From NCBI GenBank assembly GCA_902651635.1, contig CACRSC010000010.1:122372-172999 (forward strand): DNA of 50,628 nt, given 5' to 3'. Source of the DNA: Mastigamoeba balamuthi. Its lineage: Eukaryota > Evosea > Mastigamoebida > Mastigamoebidae. Below the pieces are notes generated by a model, which worked only from the letters and a program-made list of their open reading frames with translations, did no database searches and had not been told where the DNA came from. Every line of letters starts with the position of its first letter. Position 1 is the stretch's first letter. Position numbers and translations under genes: made by a program. This document shows, piece by piece, positions 32,529 to 44,382 of the stretch.

Positions 32529-33329
32529 ACGCGTGGCGGTCGCCAAAGTAGGTGTGCTTGTGGCGAATTCGTCGTGATTGGGCTCAGGGCACCCACGATG
32601 TGGAGTACCTCGCGTGCTGTTCTCTGCGGCGAGAACTCTGTCAAAGTCGCGATGCCCACATACAGGAGAAGCTGATTGTCGTGCGCGCAATCCTGCTCGC
32701 TTCGGGGGGGCAACCCTAGGCAGCAAGCTTGCAGCGCAGTGGCACACTGTCGCCAAACTGTGTCCCTTCCGCACAATGCGCAGAGCATTCGCGAAATTAT
32801 GTCATGCGCACATTTTGTATCCTGCCTGCTGTGAGCAGTCCAGTCAGGTTGCCCACTCCTCTCAGCACTAGTGAAGAAGAAGAAATAGACTTTGTTGTAT
32901 GTCCTATTGCTTGGGTGCTGTCAAAATCGGCTGCCGCGCACACGCCGCCGGGGGTGCCGCAGCGTCGCAGGGGAAAGAGGAGCGCGGGGAGGGGAGCAGA
33001 GTGGTTTGAGCCAGTCCGCCGATTGACCGACCCTGGTCGGGGTAGACGCCGTTGCAACCGCTGCAACGGAGGTCATCCCACCCCAGGGCGCGTGGTCGGG
33101 GTGCCTGGAATCCCACTCTGTCCCGCCCCAGCTGCTCTGCCCCCATTCCCGACCCAGCTGGCCCCCTCGGCCGGCCTGTTCCTGCTCGCTGCTTGCTGCA
33201 GAGCACCTGCTGGACCCCCCGCAGTCTGAGACTCATCGAGAACGAAGAGCAACAGAAATCGGTTCGTGACGTACCAAAACCGCGACCCAATGGATGTTAT
33301 CCACGTGGGAAACACGTCATCATCGTGAT

Positions 33330-33400
33330 GGAACAATGCTCGCCGCGTCCTTTGGTCATCGCAGGCACCTGACAACGAAGCGACGATGTGGGCCGCGCCG
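33330..33400 (+). repeat. Dispersed repeat, copy B
   Basis: Same order of blocks as copy A (ggaacaatgctcgccgcgt, ttggtcatcgcaggc, acgaagcgacg), about 870 bp downstream in the same orientation. Confidence 0.75.
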
Positions 33401-34022
33401 CATCGGCACCAGCTCCCCCTTGGCGATCCTCGCTTCCTCCTCTGCTCGGCCCGCAGTGGTGATGCACGGGTGTGCTGCTCGCTGCATGGCAATGCGGTCA
33501 GTGCGTCGGTGATCGTGTCTTGGCTTTTTCCCGTGTCAAAAGCAGCACAGTGGGACCTTGCAGCTGCGGAGGAGCAGGAGAGCAGGGCTTACGTGCACCT
33601 GTGCGTGGCCGTGGGAGGTGCGCTTGCGAGAAATGGACCTGGGGAAGCACGTGTGGGCCCGTGCGTGCACTGGCGATGGGGCTATGTGCTTCGGAGGGAT
33701 TTAAATTGAGTTATGGCGGCAATAGTGCCTCTGGGCCTTTATAGTGCGACAGCGACTGTTTGTTGTCGTCGCTACGCAACGTCACGCGCCGGTGAATGAT
33801 ACTAGTCAGCCGGAAATTAATGTCCCCGCGCCTGGCAGAGGTTCGTTTGCAAGACGGTAGCAACAAAAGTGCACTTCGAAAACGCAGAGTGTTTCTGCGC
33901 CCAGCAATTGTTGCTAGCAGGTTAAGCGATAAGTAGTTGTTCAATTCTGATGGCGCGTTTGGTGGGGCTGGAGAAGCCGAGTGGCAAAAACCAAGGCAGG
34001 GTCCGGAAGAGAACAATCGCAG

Positions 34023-37000
34023 TCAGAGTGGCTCGTAGCTGTTGAAGAAGTCGCCACAGAATATCTGAGAGGAATACGACGCCTCCCTGCGTAAGCCCGT
34101 GTGAGAAAAGGCAGCATGAACAGTGGAGAGGGGGTCGGCCAGCCCAGCGTACTGTGCACACAGCAGACCGAAGTGGTACGGTAAGTGCGGGTTCGCTCTC
34201 AATGACTGGATGTCTGCACGCAGCGCCCCCCAAGTGAGCCCGAGTGTGAAAGGAAGGGAGGGAAGGCAGCAGTGCCCGAACATGTGTAAGACGCCGAGGG
34301 GTCGTCCTCGGTGAAGAGTGTGTGCTGGCACAGGATCTTCCCCGAGGACGACGAGGCAACTCTGAGCACGCCTTCCTTGCACGACCCGACTGCGGCGAAC
34401 GTCAGCACCGAGGAGGGGGGAGAGACAAGGGGGAGAAGCGGGGCTGTTGTGCTCCACCTATTATGTGGTCGCTGCCGTTCATGTAGTACGAGCGTGTGTA
34501 GTTCTCGTCCGAGCCGAGCTTGGGCAGGTTGAACACGAGGTCCAGGCTCCCGTCGAGTTTGTACTGGCGCACCTCCTGTGCGGCGCGCCCTGGCTGAGAC
34601 GAGGGGGGTGGGGAGAACCCAAAGGCGGCAGCCGCGCGCACGTTGTCGACTGCGGACGAGAGGATGTAGCGGTCGTCGGGGGAGAACGTCACCATGATGT
34701 TCCCCGTCGACGATCGTCTCTTCCAGACGGGCTCCTGGAGAGCACTGCGGGTGAGGAGCAGCGCGGGCGAGGGCTTCACCGACGGCGGGCACACACATGC
34801 GAGTCGGCGCGGGTGTCCCAGAGGGCGATCCTGCCGTCGAACGAGCACGTCGCGAAGAGGAAGGGGTCCGTGTACGAGAACTTGGAGACGTTGATCTGCT
34901 TGGTGTGCGCCCGCTCGAACGTCCGCAGCTTGCGCCCCGTCTGCACGTCGAAGAGCCCCACGTCCTTCGAGTACCCGCTGGCCACGAACACGTCGTCGGT
35001 GCACGACGCGTGCACAGACGTGAGGTTCTCGAACGCAGAGTACTGCGGCATCCCTCTGCCGGCCGGTGTGGTGTCCAATAGCGATATCGTCCCGTCGTCG
35101 CTGCCCGCGAGCGCCAGCCCCGCGTTGCAGGCCCTGCGCAGCCAGCAGATCGCCAGGATGTTGCCCGGCAGGCGCTCCCCGGTGTTCCTGTAGCGCTGCT
35201 CGGCCCAGTTGCTAACGCAGAGGTGCCCGTCGGTCGTCCCGAACATCAGCTCGTTGGGCGCGTGCGCCGAGTACTCAAACTGCCGCGCGCATGCCTCCTG
35301 CGGCGTCGCCCTGCGCAGGCGCAGCGGGGCCTCGAGGTCCACGACCTTGCCGAGAAGCATCCGGGACACCCGCGTCCCGGAGCCCAGCGCCGTCTCGCGC
35401 TGGGCCAGCAGGCTGTGCACCGGCACGCGCGGGGGCCTCTGCAGCTCGAAGACCGTCCGCAGGCGCTCGAGGGCCAGCTGCCGGAGCTCCGGCGTGATCC
35501 GCACGCCCTCGAAGAACTGCAGCTGCGGCAGGGCGTTGAGGGTGTACTCGCAGAACATCGGGAACGGGGTGCGCGTCCACTCCTGCGACTGCTGCTGCTG
35601 CTGCTGCTGCTGCCCCGCCTGCTCTCCCTCGCCCGCGCCCTCGGGCACGGCGTCCGCGTTCAGGACGTCGTCCAGCAATGCGTCCACGACGGCGGGCATC
35701 ACGAGACCCGCGGGGCCCTCGGCGCCATCGACGTCGACGTCGTCACCGTCGTCGTCGTCGTCTGACATGTCCATGAGGTCGCTGTCGAGGTCCGAGTCGT
35801 CGTCGTCAAAGTCGTCCCAGTCGTCCAGCAGCGCGTCCACCATCTCCTGCTCGTCGTCGCCGCCGCCCTCGGCCTCCTCCTCCTCGTCCTCGTCCTCGTC
35901 CTCCTCCTCGTCCGATGACGTGTCCTCGTCGCCGCCCGAGGGGTAGACCACCGACAGCTGCCTCCCGAAGAGGCTCTCCTCGGGCGCTCCGGCCTCGGCG
36001 TCGCCCAGCAGGACGAGGGCCTCGAGCGGCGTCATCGACGCGGGAGCCGCCGCCGCTGCCTGCTGGCCGTCGGCGCCTGCGGTGGCTGCGGCAGGCGCCC
36101 CGCGTCGGGCGCTCCTGACGCAGAGCAGCCGCAGCGACGCCACGGGCCTCAGCGCCCTCGCGGCCTCCATGGCGTCGCTCAGCGGGGCCCCGACCACCGA
36201 CAGCGCCCTCAGCCTCCTGCACTCCCCTGCTCGCGGCCCAGGCAGCCAGCGCGCTGGCGGGTCAGCCAGGAGCCGAGGAGGCCAGGGCAGAGGGCAGAGG
36301 GCAGAGGGCAGGGGAGGAAGAGAGCAAAGGGCAGAGAGGAAAGGAGCAGAGAGCAGAGAGCAGAGAGCACAGAGCAGAGAACAGAGAGCACAGAGAACAG
36401 AGCACAGAGCAGAGAACAGAGCACAGAGCAGAGAACAGAGCACAGAGCAGAGAACAGAGAACAGAGAGCAGAGAGCAGAGAGCAGAGAGCAGAGAGCAGG
36501 AAGCAGAGAACAGAGGGTAGGGGAGAGGGAGCAGAGGGAGAGCGGACGGAGGTCGCTGCCGAGGGCCAGGAGGGGGTTGCGGTCAAGCCAGAGCAGCTCC
36601 AGCGTGCCGCCCAGCGCCCCGATGCCCTCTGTGCTCTCGATCTCGTTGTCCGAGACGTCCAGGTGGCGCAGGCACCTCAGGCACCCGAACCTGTTGGCCG
36701 CGTCGTCCCACCCGGTCAGCCAGTCAGTACAGTGCAGTACAGCACAGGCACATCAAAAAATAAATAAATAAAAATAAGCAGAGAGAGCAGAGCAGAGGAG
36801 CAGAGGAGCAGAGGACGTCATCAGCGGGCGCACGGGGCGAGGGAGGTGAGGGAGGAGCGCGTGAGGCTGAGGCTGGTGAGCCCCGCGAGCGCGCGGAGGA
36901 GGCGGGCCGAGGGCGCGGGCGCGGGGGCCGTGGCCCTGCGTCCTCCGNTGCGTCCTCCGCCGCTGACCGTCAGCCGCAGCCGCGCCACGTCGGCCGCTGT

Positions 37001-37093
37001 CGGCGCCCCCACGGAGGCGCAGAGGCCCGCCAGCTGCTCGCGCTCGGCGGGGCTGAGGTCCCCGGGGTCCGGGGCTGCGCTGCTGGCGCTCAT
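34023..37093 (-). CDS. LRR - acidic linker - WD40 protein
   Basis: Minus-strand exons 37093-36834, 36690-36548, 36226-34797, 34734-34642, 34575-34458, 34389-34282 and 34213-34023 total 2343 nt (780 residues), phases consistent. The N-terminus has leucine-rich repeats (LTSLSLTRSSLTSLAP, LRHLDVSDNEIES, LELLWLDRNPLL, LRALSVVGAPLSD). A long Asp/Glu-rich linker with a Gln8 run follows. The C-terminal half is a WD40 propeller (LMFGTTDGHLCVSNW, LALAGSDDGTISLLD, FVASGYSKDVGLFDV, FATCSFDGRIALWDT, VTFSPDDRYILSS) ending FFNSYEPL. It is probably a scaffold; I cannot name an orthologue. One unresolved base (N) lies at 36949. The second intron (36227-36547) is a purine microsatellite. Confidence 0.82.
36290..36530. 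repeat. Purine microsatellite in an intron
   Basis: About 240 bp of interrupted agagcag/agagaac repeats filling most of the intron 36227-36547 of the LRR-WD40 gene. Related agcagagg units recur at 36780-36815 in its first intron. Confidence 0.9.
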
Positions 37094-37170
37094 GGGCCCG
37101 CGCGGGATTCAGGGGAGGGGCTGAGAGGCCGGCAGAGGGCTGAGGGGGCAGAGCCGCTGCTGATGTGATG

Positions 37171-37210
37171 CGGGATATTTTCCCCCTCCTCCCGCCCTCC
37201 CGGTATCTCG
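37171..37210. promoter_or_regulatory. GGATAT box upstream of the LRR-WD40 gene
   Basis: gcgggatattttcccc at 37169-37184 and cggtatctcgg at about 37200 lie 80-115 bp before the minus-strand start at 37093. Confidence 0.35.
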
Positions 37211-37765
37211 GGGATCACCTCTCCGAGGGCCTTTCGGGGGCCACTGGCCCGCCCCGTGCACTGGATGCCTCGGTGGGGCAGCGCTGGGCGCGGGTGCGTG
37301 GGTCAGGGAGAGAGCAGAGACGACGGAACCAGAGAGCGCTCGCGTTGTCTGGCCGGGCCTCGTGGCGGGACAGCGGGGAGGTTGTGTGATGCAATTGTGA
37401 CGGCATCGAGAGAATGAGCGGGTTGGATGTAAGTTGCATTCCATGGTGTCTGCGGTGTCTTCTGACTGCATCTGGTCCCGCACTGCGACACGGCAGCCGC
37501 CGAGTCACGTCCACGACTGATGAAAAAGGCTTGGGGCAGCCTTCCAGGTGAGCAGCGTCGGCGCAAAATAACTAAGGGGCATCGGGGGATGAGCTGGCGA
37601 TAGCGGCACGGACGGGCGGATGCCGCGAGACACTGGTCACGCTGATGCGGTGCTGGAATTCTCGCCGAGGCCAATGGAATCCGGTTGGATGGATACGCAT
37701 GTGCTCATCGTATCGACGGTACGTGTTGCGTGTCTTTTACATTTAGAAATCCGAAGCGCCGGCCG

Positions 37766-37926
37766 ATGCGTCGTCTGCCGCTGTGGCACGCCATCTACGG
37801 CGTCGCCTGCCTGTGCTCCGCCACTCTGTTCCTCACCTCGGCTGTTCCCGCTCTCCGTGCCTGCTCCTGTGCAGCCGACGGCCACTTGCTCGCAGCAGCC
37901 AACCGCAACTACCGCATCAACGCCCC

Positions 37927-37957
<31 letters not shown>

Positions 37958-38839
37958 ACTGCCTCGGCATCCTCTGCGGCTGAGGAGTTGCCCTCGCTGC
38001 CCGTGCGACCACGGGCTGGCGCCCGCCCAGAGGACTGCGCGCTGCTGAGGTCGTACGACATGGAGAGCCGGGCGAGGGCTGTGCCCCGCGACCCCGCCGA
38101 GTGGCCGTTCATCCTGGCCCACCTCTACTGCGGCGTCCCCACGTCGTTCATCCGCTACGGCGACGGTGAGTTCATGCTGATCAGCGGCCGCAGCGTTGGC
38201 TCGCCGCCCACGGACCGGTGGACCTGGCCCGGCGGGCCCTCGCTGCTGGGCGACGACATCCGCCAGAGCCTCGCGGAGCCCCCTCGCGGTATCGAGCACT
38301 ACGCGGCGCTGGGGTGCTTCACGTGGATCAGCAACTTCTCGCCCTACGTCAAGGTGCCCACGCGGTACCTCAGCACCGCGACGGCGTTCATCAACGAGAA
38401 CTACGCCGCCTTCAAGGAAGAGCTTGCGAGGTGGACGAGGGCCTTCACGCGCGAGACGAGCCCCTTCATCATCGTGGGCAACGCGGGGTGCAACGCCTCG
38501 CGGGCGCTGCAGTGGGCACACGACTTTGTGGCGCTGCCCGACGAGGGCCCGGTGCTCTGGCAGAGCCTCAGACAGGTCTTCCTCTCGCAGTTCGAGGCGC
38601 TGGCGCGCGCGCACAGCGGGAGGGTCTTCCTGCTGAGCGGCGGCCCGCTGGCCAAGGCGATCGCCTACCACATGGCCCTGGCCAACACCAACAACTCGTA
38701 CATCGACATGGGCAGCGCGCTCGACGAGCACCTCAAGGGCATCCGGACGCGCCACTACCAGAAGCTGCTGCACGACAGGCCCGCGTGCAAGAGCTACACG
38801 AGGGACCCCGACACGGGCAAAATCCACTACGTCGAGTGA
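37766..38839 (+). CDS. GT-D-fold-like glycosyltransferase, membrane-anchored, intronless
   Basis: A single exon of 357 residues. The ATG at 37766 starts a basic-hydrophobic N-terminus (MRRLPLWHAIYGVACLCSAT) that reads as a type II signal anchor, followed by a low-complexity Ser stem. The lumenal domain has FIRYGDGEFMLISG (about 126-139), the hallmark of the bacterial GT-D (DUF1792) glycosyltransferases. Near the end, FLLSGGPLAKAIAYHMA and SYIDMGSALDEHL match that family's Gly-rich and acidic C-terminal motif. A role in sugar transfer within the Golgi/ER is inferred; donor and acceptor are unknown. The lack of introns and bacterial-type signature raise the possibility of transfer. It converges with MRD1, 187 bp away. 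Confidence 0.7.
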
Positions 38840-39026
38840 GGGCAGCAGGCCAAGCAAGGGGGACAAGCCAGGGAGGAGCTGCTGTACGGGGCACGGCAGG
38901 TCCGCAGGCAATGCGGACCGCGCCAAGTGAAACCAGCGAGCGGGACGAGGAGGGCCGCCTCCACAGCACTGAAAAGAACGCCCTCGTTTGTTACGACGCT
39001 GTTTCGCGGCGCATCGCTGGGCGGGC

Positions 39027-41693
39027 TCACTGCTGCGACAGCGCAGGGGCGCCCGCGAAGTTGTCCGTGGCCTCGGCGTACTCGACGACGAGGTGCCTGC
39101 CGTAGAAGTGCGCGCTGCGGACGGACTCCATCGCCGACGCCGCCTCGGCGCGCGTGAGGAACTCGACGAAGGCGAAGCCCCTGTGCCTGCCGTCGGCCCT
39201 CTTGGGCAGCCTGACGCTGCGCACCTGCGCAAACGCCGCGAACAGCTCGCGGATCTCCTTCTTGGTCGCCTCGAACGGCACGTTGCGCACGATGAGCTTG
39301 GTCGTCTTGCCCGCCTGCTCCTCGCCCTCGGGGGCCGCCGCGGGCGCCTCGGACTTCTTCCTGCGCTTGCCCGCGGCCTCTGCGCTCTCGGCGGCTGCTG
39401 CCGCGTCGCTCTTGCGCGAAGACAGCGTGACCTCGAGCGCGTGGCCGTCGACCATCGTCGCGTGCAGCGTGCGGACGGCGGCGACGGCGGACGCGCGGTC
39501 GGCAAACTCGACAAAGCCGAAGCCCAGAGACTCACGCTGCTTCGACTTGCCCTCGGCGCGCTTGCGCATGACGAGCACGCTGCGCACGCGGCCGGCCTTC
39601 TCGAAGACGCCGCGCAGCGTCTCCTCGGTCGTCGCGAAGTTGAGGTTCTTGACGAACACCGTCGTCGTCTTGCCCGACTCCTCAGCGCCCTCCTCGGCCC
39701 CCTCGGCCGCCCCGGCCTCGGCCTGCTGCTGCTCCTTGCGCTCCTCGACGGTGGCCGCTTCGCGCATGAGGCCGGCCGGCGCCCACTCGAGGAACAGCGG
39801 CACGTGGCGGTACTTGCGGTACGCGAGCGCCTTGAACGCCGCGCGGGCCTCGGCGGGCGAGCCCAGCTCGATGACGGCGATGACCTTGGTCTCGGGGACG
39901 ACGAGGCGCGTGACGACGCCGTGGCCCGAGAACAGCGCGTGCAGCTCCTCGGCGCGCGTCTGGGGCGGCAGGTTCTTGACGATGATCTCTGTCGACGAGC
40001 GCTCGGGCGCCTCCGAGGCGTCGAGCAGCGCGACGTCGACGCCGGCCTCGGAGAGCTGCCGCTTGGTCTCCGCGATGATGTGCGCCTCGCTCAGCGCGCT
40101 GCGCACGGCCAGGTTCGAGCTGTCGTGCTCCAGCAGCTCGCCCTTGCTCACCTTGAGCTTCCCCGCCATCGCTGCCGCCACCGTGTCTTGCTGCGCTCCC
40201 GCGAGCCCCCCGGTCACGGTCAGTCAGCCGCGCTGCCGTGTGCTGTGTGCTGTGTGCTGTGCGCTTGGGCAGCGCTGTCGACGTACGCGCAGGAAGAGGG
40301 AGTTCCAGTTGAAGGAGCTCTGCGCCTTCGAGCGCTGCTCAGCCTCGCGCTTCTGCTTGAACGAGCCCTTCTTTGCCTCGGACTCGGCGCGGGCGGCGGC
40401 GGGGGCTGCCTTTGCCGGCAGGATGTGCAGGAGCCTCCCCTGCAGCGACACGCCGTCCATCGCGGTGTACGCCTAAACAGCAGCAGCAGAAACACCGGAA
40501 ATCAATTGAATTTCAGAACCAGAGGCAAGAAAAAGGGGGTCTGGAGGGCTTGTGAGGACCTTGAGGGCGTCGGAGGGGACCATGTAGAGGACAAAGGCGT
40601 AGCCCTTGGAGCGCCGGGTCTCGCGGTCGATGGGGATGTGGACCTCGGCGATGCGGCCGAACTTCTCAAAGGCGTTGCGCAGGTCCTTCTCGGTGGTCGC
40701 GTACGCGAGGTTGCGGACGAACAGCCTGCCGTCCTCCCACGCCTGCAGGGTCTCGGGCGACACCTCCTCGCCTGCGGGCTTCTCCTCGTCGTCCTCGGCC
40801 TGATATTAAGCGTGCCACGTGTTGAGATGGGGAATTGCCTGCGTTGCGTCATCACAAGTTAACGTGGGCCTCACCTTGCGGGCCTCGGTCTCCTTCTTCT
40901 TCTTCGACTGCTGGGCGGCTGCCTGCAGCTGGCGGGTCTCTGCGGCTGCGGCTGCCGCGATCTCGAGCGCACTGGGGGCGCCCGAGCGAGCGCGCTTCTT
41001 CGGGGGCTCGGGCTTCTCTGTCTGGGCGTCTGCGGAGGGCAGCGGCAGCAGGGGGTCGTCGTTGGCCCACACTGCCTTGCGCTTGGCGCCCCCCATCACC
41101 TCGAGGAACCTCTTCATGTCCTCGCTGTCCTCCTCGTCCACCTTCTCGTCGTCGGGCGCCGCCCGCTTCTTCGATGCCTCCTGCGCCGCTCGTTCAGTTC
41201 CCGTTCCTGACGGCATTTCCAGAAACTCAGTTGGCTACGTCACCTTGCGGGCCTCTGTGTCCATCTGTGTGTCGTCGCCAATGGCTCCGTGGGCCTTCGG
41301 CCTGGCGCGGGCGTAGGCGCTGCTGCCTGGCGTGTGCCTGGACCACGGCCTGCCGATCGAGGCGTCGCCGACGGCCTTTGCAGGCTCGACGCTGATGCGC
41401 GATGTGTCGACGAACGTCCCGTTGAGCATCTTGATTGCCTTCTGCGCGTCATTCGCGCTCGCGAAGCCCACGAACCCGAACTTGCGCGAGTTGCCCTCCC
41501 TTGGGGGTGGTGGGACGCCGGTGAGCTCGAGAGGCCTCTGCGGAGCGCGTGGGGTGGATTGGGGGAGAGCGCGTTTGGCGGACTTGGTCTTGAGGATCTT
41601 GGCGTCGGTGACGATGCCGGCCTTGGAGAAGTGGTCACGGAGGCGGGCCTCTGTGAGGTACTTGGGGAGGCTCTTCACGATCACGCGCGACAT
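39027..41693 (-). CDS. MRD1: MRD1/RBM19, five-RRM ribosome biogenesis factor
   Basis: Minus-strand exons 41693-41584, 41499-41244, 41180-40875, 40799-40560, 40472-40287 and 40190-39027 total 2262 nt (753 residues), phases consistent. RRM1 opens at residue 1 (MSRVIVKSLPKYLTE, FGFVGFASANDAQKA, FVDTSRISVE), exactly as in RBM19/Mrd1. The other four are at LFVRNLAYATTEKDL, IIVKNLPPQTRAEEL, VFVKNLNFATTEETL and LIVRNVPFEATKKEI. The linker FNWNSLFLR followed by DTVAAAMA is the diagnostic Mrd1 segment. Mrd1 joins the small-subunit processome in the nucleolus and supports the early cleavages that release 18S rRNA. All RRM cores look intact. It shares a 233-bp divergent promoter region with ASTE1. Confidence 0.95.
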
Positions 41694-41742
41694 TGGGACG
41701 GCAGGTCACGCCAACGACGCTCGGGTTCTGCAGTGCAGGGAG

Positions 41743-41780
41743 GAATATCTCGATATGATGTCATCGGCGATATCTTGCAC
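41743..41780. promoter_or_regulatory. GATAT cluster in the MRD1/ASTE1 divergent region
   Basis: ggaatatctcgatatgatg and ggcgatatcttgc occur within 40 bp, 50-85 bp upstream of the MRD1 start and about 150 bp before ASTE1. Confidence 0.45.
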
Positions 41781-41926
41781 TGAGGATCGCCTAACAATCT
41801 GAACTGCGCATTCATATTACCTCTGCGCGTCCGGGCTAACGGGGCGCCGACCGCAGTCGCAGGCGCTCTTTCCGGACCCGGGCTGCCATCAATTGTGGTT
41901 TTTGCTGAGAAAAGCCTGCTGGGCAG

Positions 41927-43874
41927 ATGGGCATTCAGGGGCTGACCACGTTCGCCTTCGACCGTGGCCTGGGGCGCCGCGCGGTGCTCCGCGACGAGGC
42001 GCTCGCGTGGTCCGAGCGGAACGGTGGCCGCCCAGCGCTCCTCGCGTGCGACGGCGCCGCCGTGGCCTACGCGCTGTACAAGTGGGCCCCCTACGCCCGC
42101 AGCCCCCTCGACTGGACGTATGGCGGCGAATACGTCGGGCACGTGCCCCTCGTCCCCCGGTGGCCGCACTGGTCGCCTTGCGGTCCTCTCCGCGTGTGGC
42201 CCAGTTTTTCTCCCTCGCCCAAAAAGTCCGGGCGCTTACTCGCGGCTCTTGGCTGGCCTTGCTGGCCTGCTCTGCCGGTCCCCGCAGGTACGCCGAGTCG
42301 GTCGAGTGGTTCGTGGACTGGATGCGGGGCAGCGGCGTGAGCATGCGCTTCTACTTTGACGGGGCCACGCCCGAGGTGAAGCTGGCCACGGTCCGCAGGC
42401 GCGTAGAGGACAACCTCCGCCTGAGCCGCGCCGTCTGGGCCAAGCTGCGCCAGTGCGGCCGCGCGAGGCAGTCCGAGTTCGGCGACCGCCTGCTGCTGCC
42501 GCCGCTCTGCTTCGAGGTCATGCGCCGCGTGCTCGCGCGCATGGGCGTCGAGGCGCTGCAGTCGCGCCACGAGGCCGACAAGGAGATGGCCGCCGACGGC
42601 GACTGCTGGGGCGTGCTCACCTCGGACAGCGACTTCCTGATACACCGCGTCGCCATGGTCCACCTCGACACGCTGCAGGACGCTGAGGCCGACGGCTCGC
42701 CCGAGGCCACCGTCTTCGCCCCGGGCGCGGTGGCCCGGTGCCTCGGGTTCGGGGCGCAGCTGCTGCCCGTCTTCTCGTGCCTGGCCGGCAACGACTACAC
42801 GCGCGGGCTGCCGGCCTCTGTGATGCGCTCGTCGCTCGGGATCAACGCCGACCAGCGCCTCGTCGTCGACGCCGTGGGCCGCTGGCTCGCGCGCTCGCAG
42901 CACAGGCTCGTCGACCACGGCGGCGACTGCTTCCTGTCGTCGCTGCGCGAGCTCGGCATGTTCGTCAGCATCGACCACACGGCGCTCTTCGGGCAGGCCG
43001 TCCGCCAGTACGACACCTCTGTCGGCGCGGGCACCGCGTTCCCCCTGAACTCGCGCAGGTTCTGCGTCTCGGTCGCCCTCTCGGGCCGCTTCCTGGGTAC
43101 CACGTGCGTCGAGGACAGCGCCGCCGGCGCGCTCTCCTCGCGCGACGTCACGCTGCCCGTACGGCGCCGGCTCTCGGCGCTCGTCTTCGGCCCCGCGTCC
43201 TCGTTCGTCGAGTGGTCCGCGCGCGACTGCTCCGTCGAGGACGTCACAGTGCAGGCGCTCTGGGAGCGCCCGGACCCCCCGCCGCCCCTGGGGTGGCTCG
43301 CGGAGCTCGCGGCCACCGAGAGGGACGCCCTGCTGCGCGAGGTGCTGGGCGTCGGGTCGCTGCAGCAGCCGCAGCCCGCCGGCGCCGGCGACTGCGACTG
43401 CGCCACGACGTGCGTGCTCTACATGCTGCGCCTGCTGCTCCTCAGCTGCGCCCTGACCTCTGCCGAGGCCCTCGCGCTGCTCGAGTACTTCGGCTCCGAT
43501 GCCGACAGCAGCCCCGACTCCAAGCCCCACCCGGACCCCGTGCGTGCCTCCCGCGCTGGCCGCGGCTGCTGCTGGTGTGGCTGACTGGTCGTGTGGGTGC
43601 GCGGCAGCGAGCGGGGCCGCTGGTGGCGAGGATCACGCACCTGTACGCGCTGCTGCAGTGCGTGTACGCGCACGTCGTTGAGGCCAACGAGGTGTGCGGG
43701 AGGCCGATGGGGGAGGTGCCCGAGCCGCAGGAGCTGTTCGACGCGATGCCGTTCCAGGCGGTCGTGCGGGCGTGCCTGACGGGCCGCAGGACCGCGGGCG
43801 AGTGGGCGCTGCAGCGAGCGCTGGAGCTGGGCCTCGAGCCTCCCCAGCGGCAGCCAGAATCCCGCAAGGTATGA
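41927..43874 (+). CDS. ASTE1: ASTE1 (asteroid homologue), XPG/FEN1-related nuclease
   Basis: Exons 41927-42159 (donor could be 42171), 42288-43539 and 43608-43874. The last intron is GTGCGT...GGCAG, phase 0. The N-terminus MGIQGLTTFAFD is the XPG-N signature of the asteroid family. TYGGEY, MRFYFDGATPEVK, the EADKEMA-like acidic helix (HEADKEMAADGDC), LTSDSDFLIH and LPVFSCLAGNDYTRGLP follow in the family order, and a helical C-terminal region matches ASTE1 in position. Human ASTE1 is a structure-specific nuclease that acts with shieldin at double-strand breaks. The acidic metal-binding residues (DSDF, GND, D of FDG) are visible here, so activity is plausible. Length about 580 residues, slightly below the human protein. 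Confidence 0.88.
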
Positions 43875-43918
43875 CGCCGCAGTGCGTGCACGTACACCAC
43901 CTTGCTGATGAAGTATGT

Positions 43919-44202
43919 NAGCAGGTGCTAAGCCACATGCCAGAGAGCGGGCTAAGGCAATTCAGAATGGAAGAAGAGGAAGCAGAGTGAAAGAGAAGTG
44001 GGCCAGCCCGGCCACGAAGCGCCCTCGGGCCCCCGAAGATTCTTCCCGCGTCACGTCATCTTGCGGATATCGGAATCTCCAGATATTGCTGCCTGCGTAC
44101 GCGGCGAGCATTAAGTTGTCAACCCCCATTGCCAGCTCGCGTACACAAGGACGGCAACACGGTTGGAGAACTGCTTACAACTCTGATGTCGGCTGGTGAG
44201 GT
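43919..44202 (+). repeat. Direct repeat, copy 1
   Basis: It matches copy 2 (46987-47312). The first 75 bp is about 95% identical (gcaggtgctaagccacatgc ... aagaggaagcagagtgaaag), a diverged middle includes a GGATATC-type box, and the end is shared (cacggttggagaactgct). It contains the frame QVLSHMPESGLRQFRMEEEE to a stop. One unresolved base (N) lies at 43919. Confidence 0.85.
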
Positions 44203-44382
44203 GAACACGCGAGAAAACACTGCAGTATGTTATGTAGTGCGCTCAGTTCAATTGATTGTGTCTCGAGATCAGAACAGTCTTGTCGTACGCCAGGAGGGGT
44301 TGTCACCTGCCTGGATTCACGCGCAGTCCGGGCACTGGCGCGTTGCCCGCTGTCGCCTTCTCGCCTTTCACAGGCAGCGACG

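Larger units (their letters stand above)
31648..34022. other. Gene-poor 2.4-kb spacer
   Basis: GC-moderate DNA with stops in all frames beyond short stretches and no recognised domain. It contains the two copies of a dispersed repeat (32456-32528, 33330-33400) and a CGTTGCA...TGCAACG inverted repeat at about 33050-33068. An undetected non-coding RNA is possible. Confidence 0.5.

Noticed and set aside
34776-36443. Extension of the WD40 exon frame into Leu/Cys/Ser-rich repeats
   Set aside because: That part (36227-36443) is a translation of the purine microsatellite; splicing at 36226 gives a phase-consistent LRR continuation instead.
36290-36530. Regular agagcag repeats suggesting a CRISPR-like array
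   Set aside because: Units are very short, have no spacers of constant length and lie within a spliced intron; it is a microsatellite.
42091-43530. Long minus-strand open frame over ASTE1
   Set aside because: The plus-strand frame carries the full XPG-N/asteroid motif series with consistent splicing; the opposite frame has no domain.
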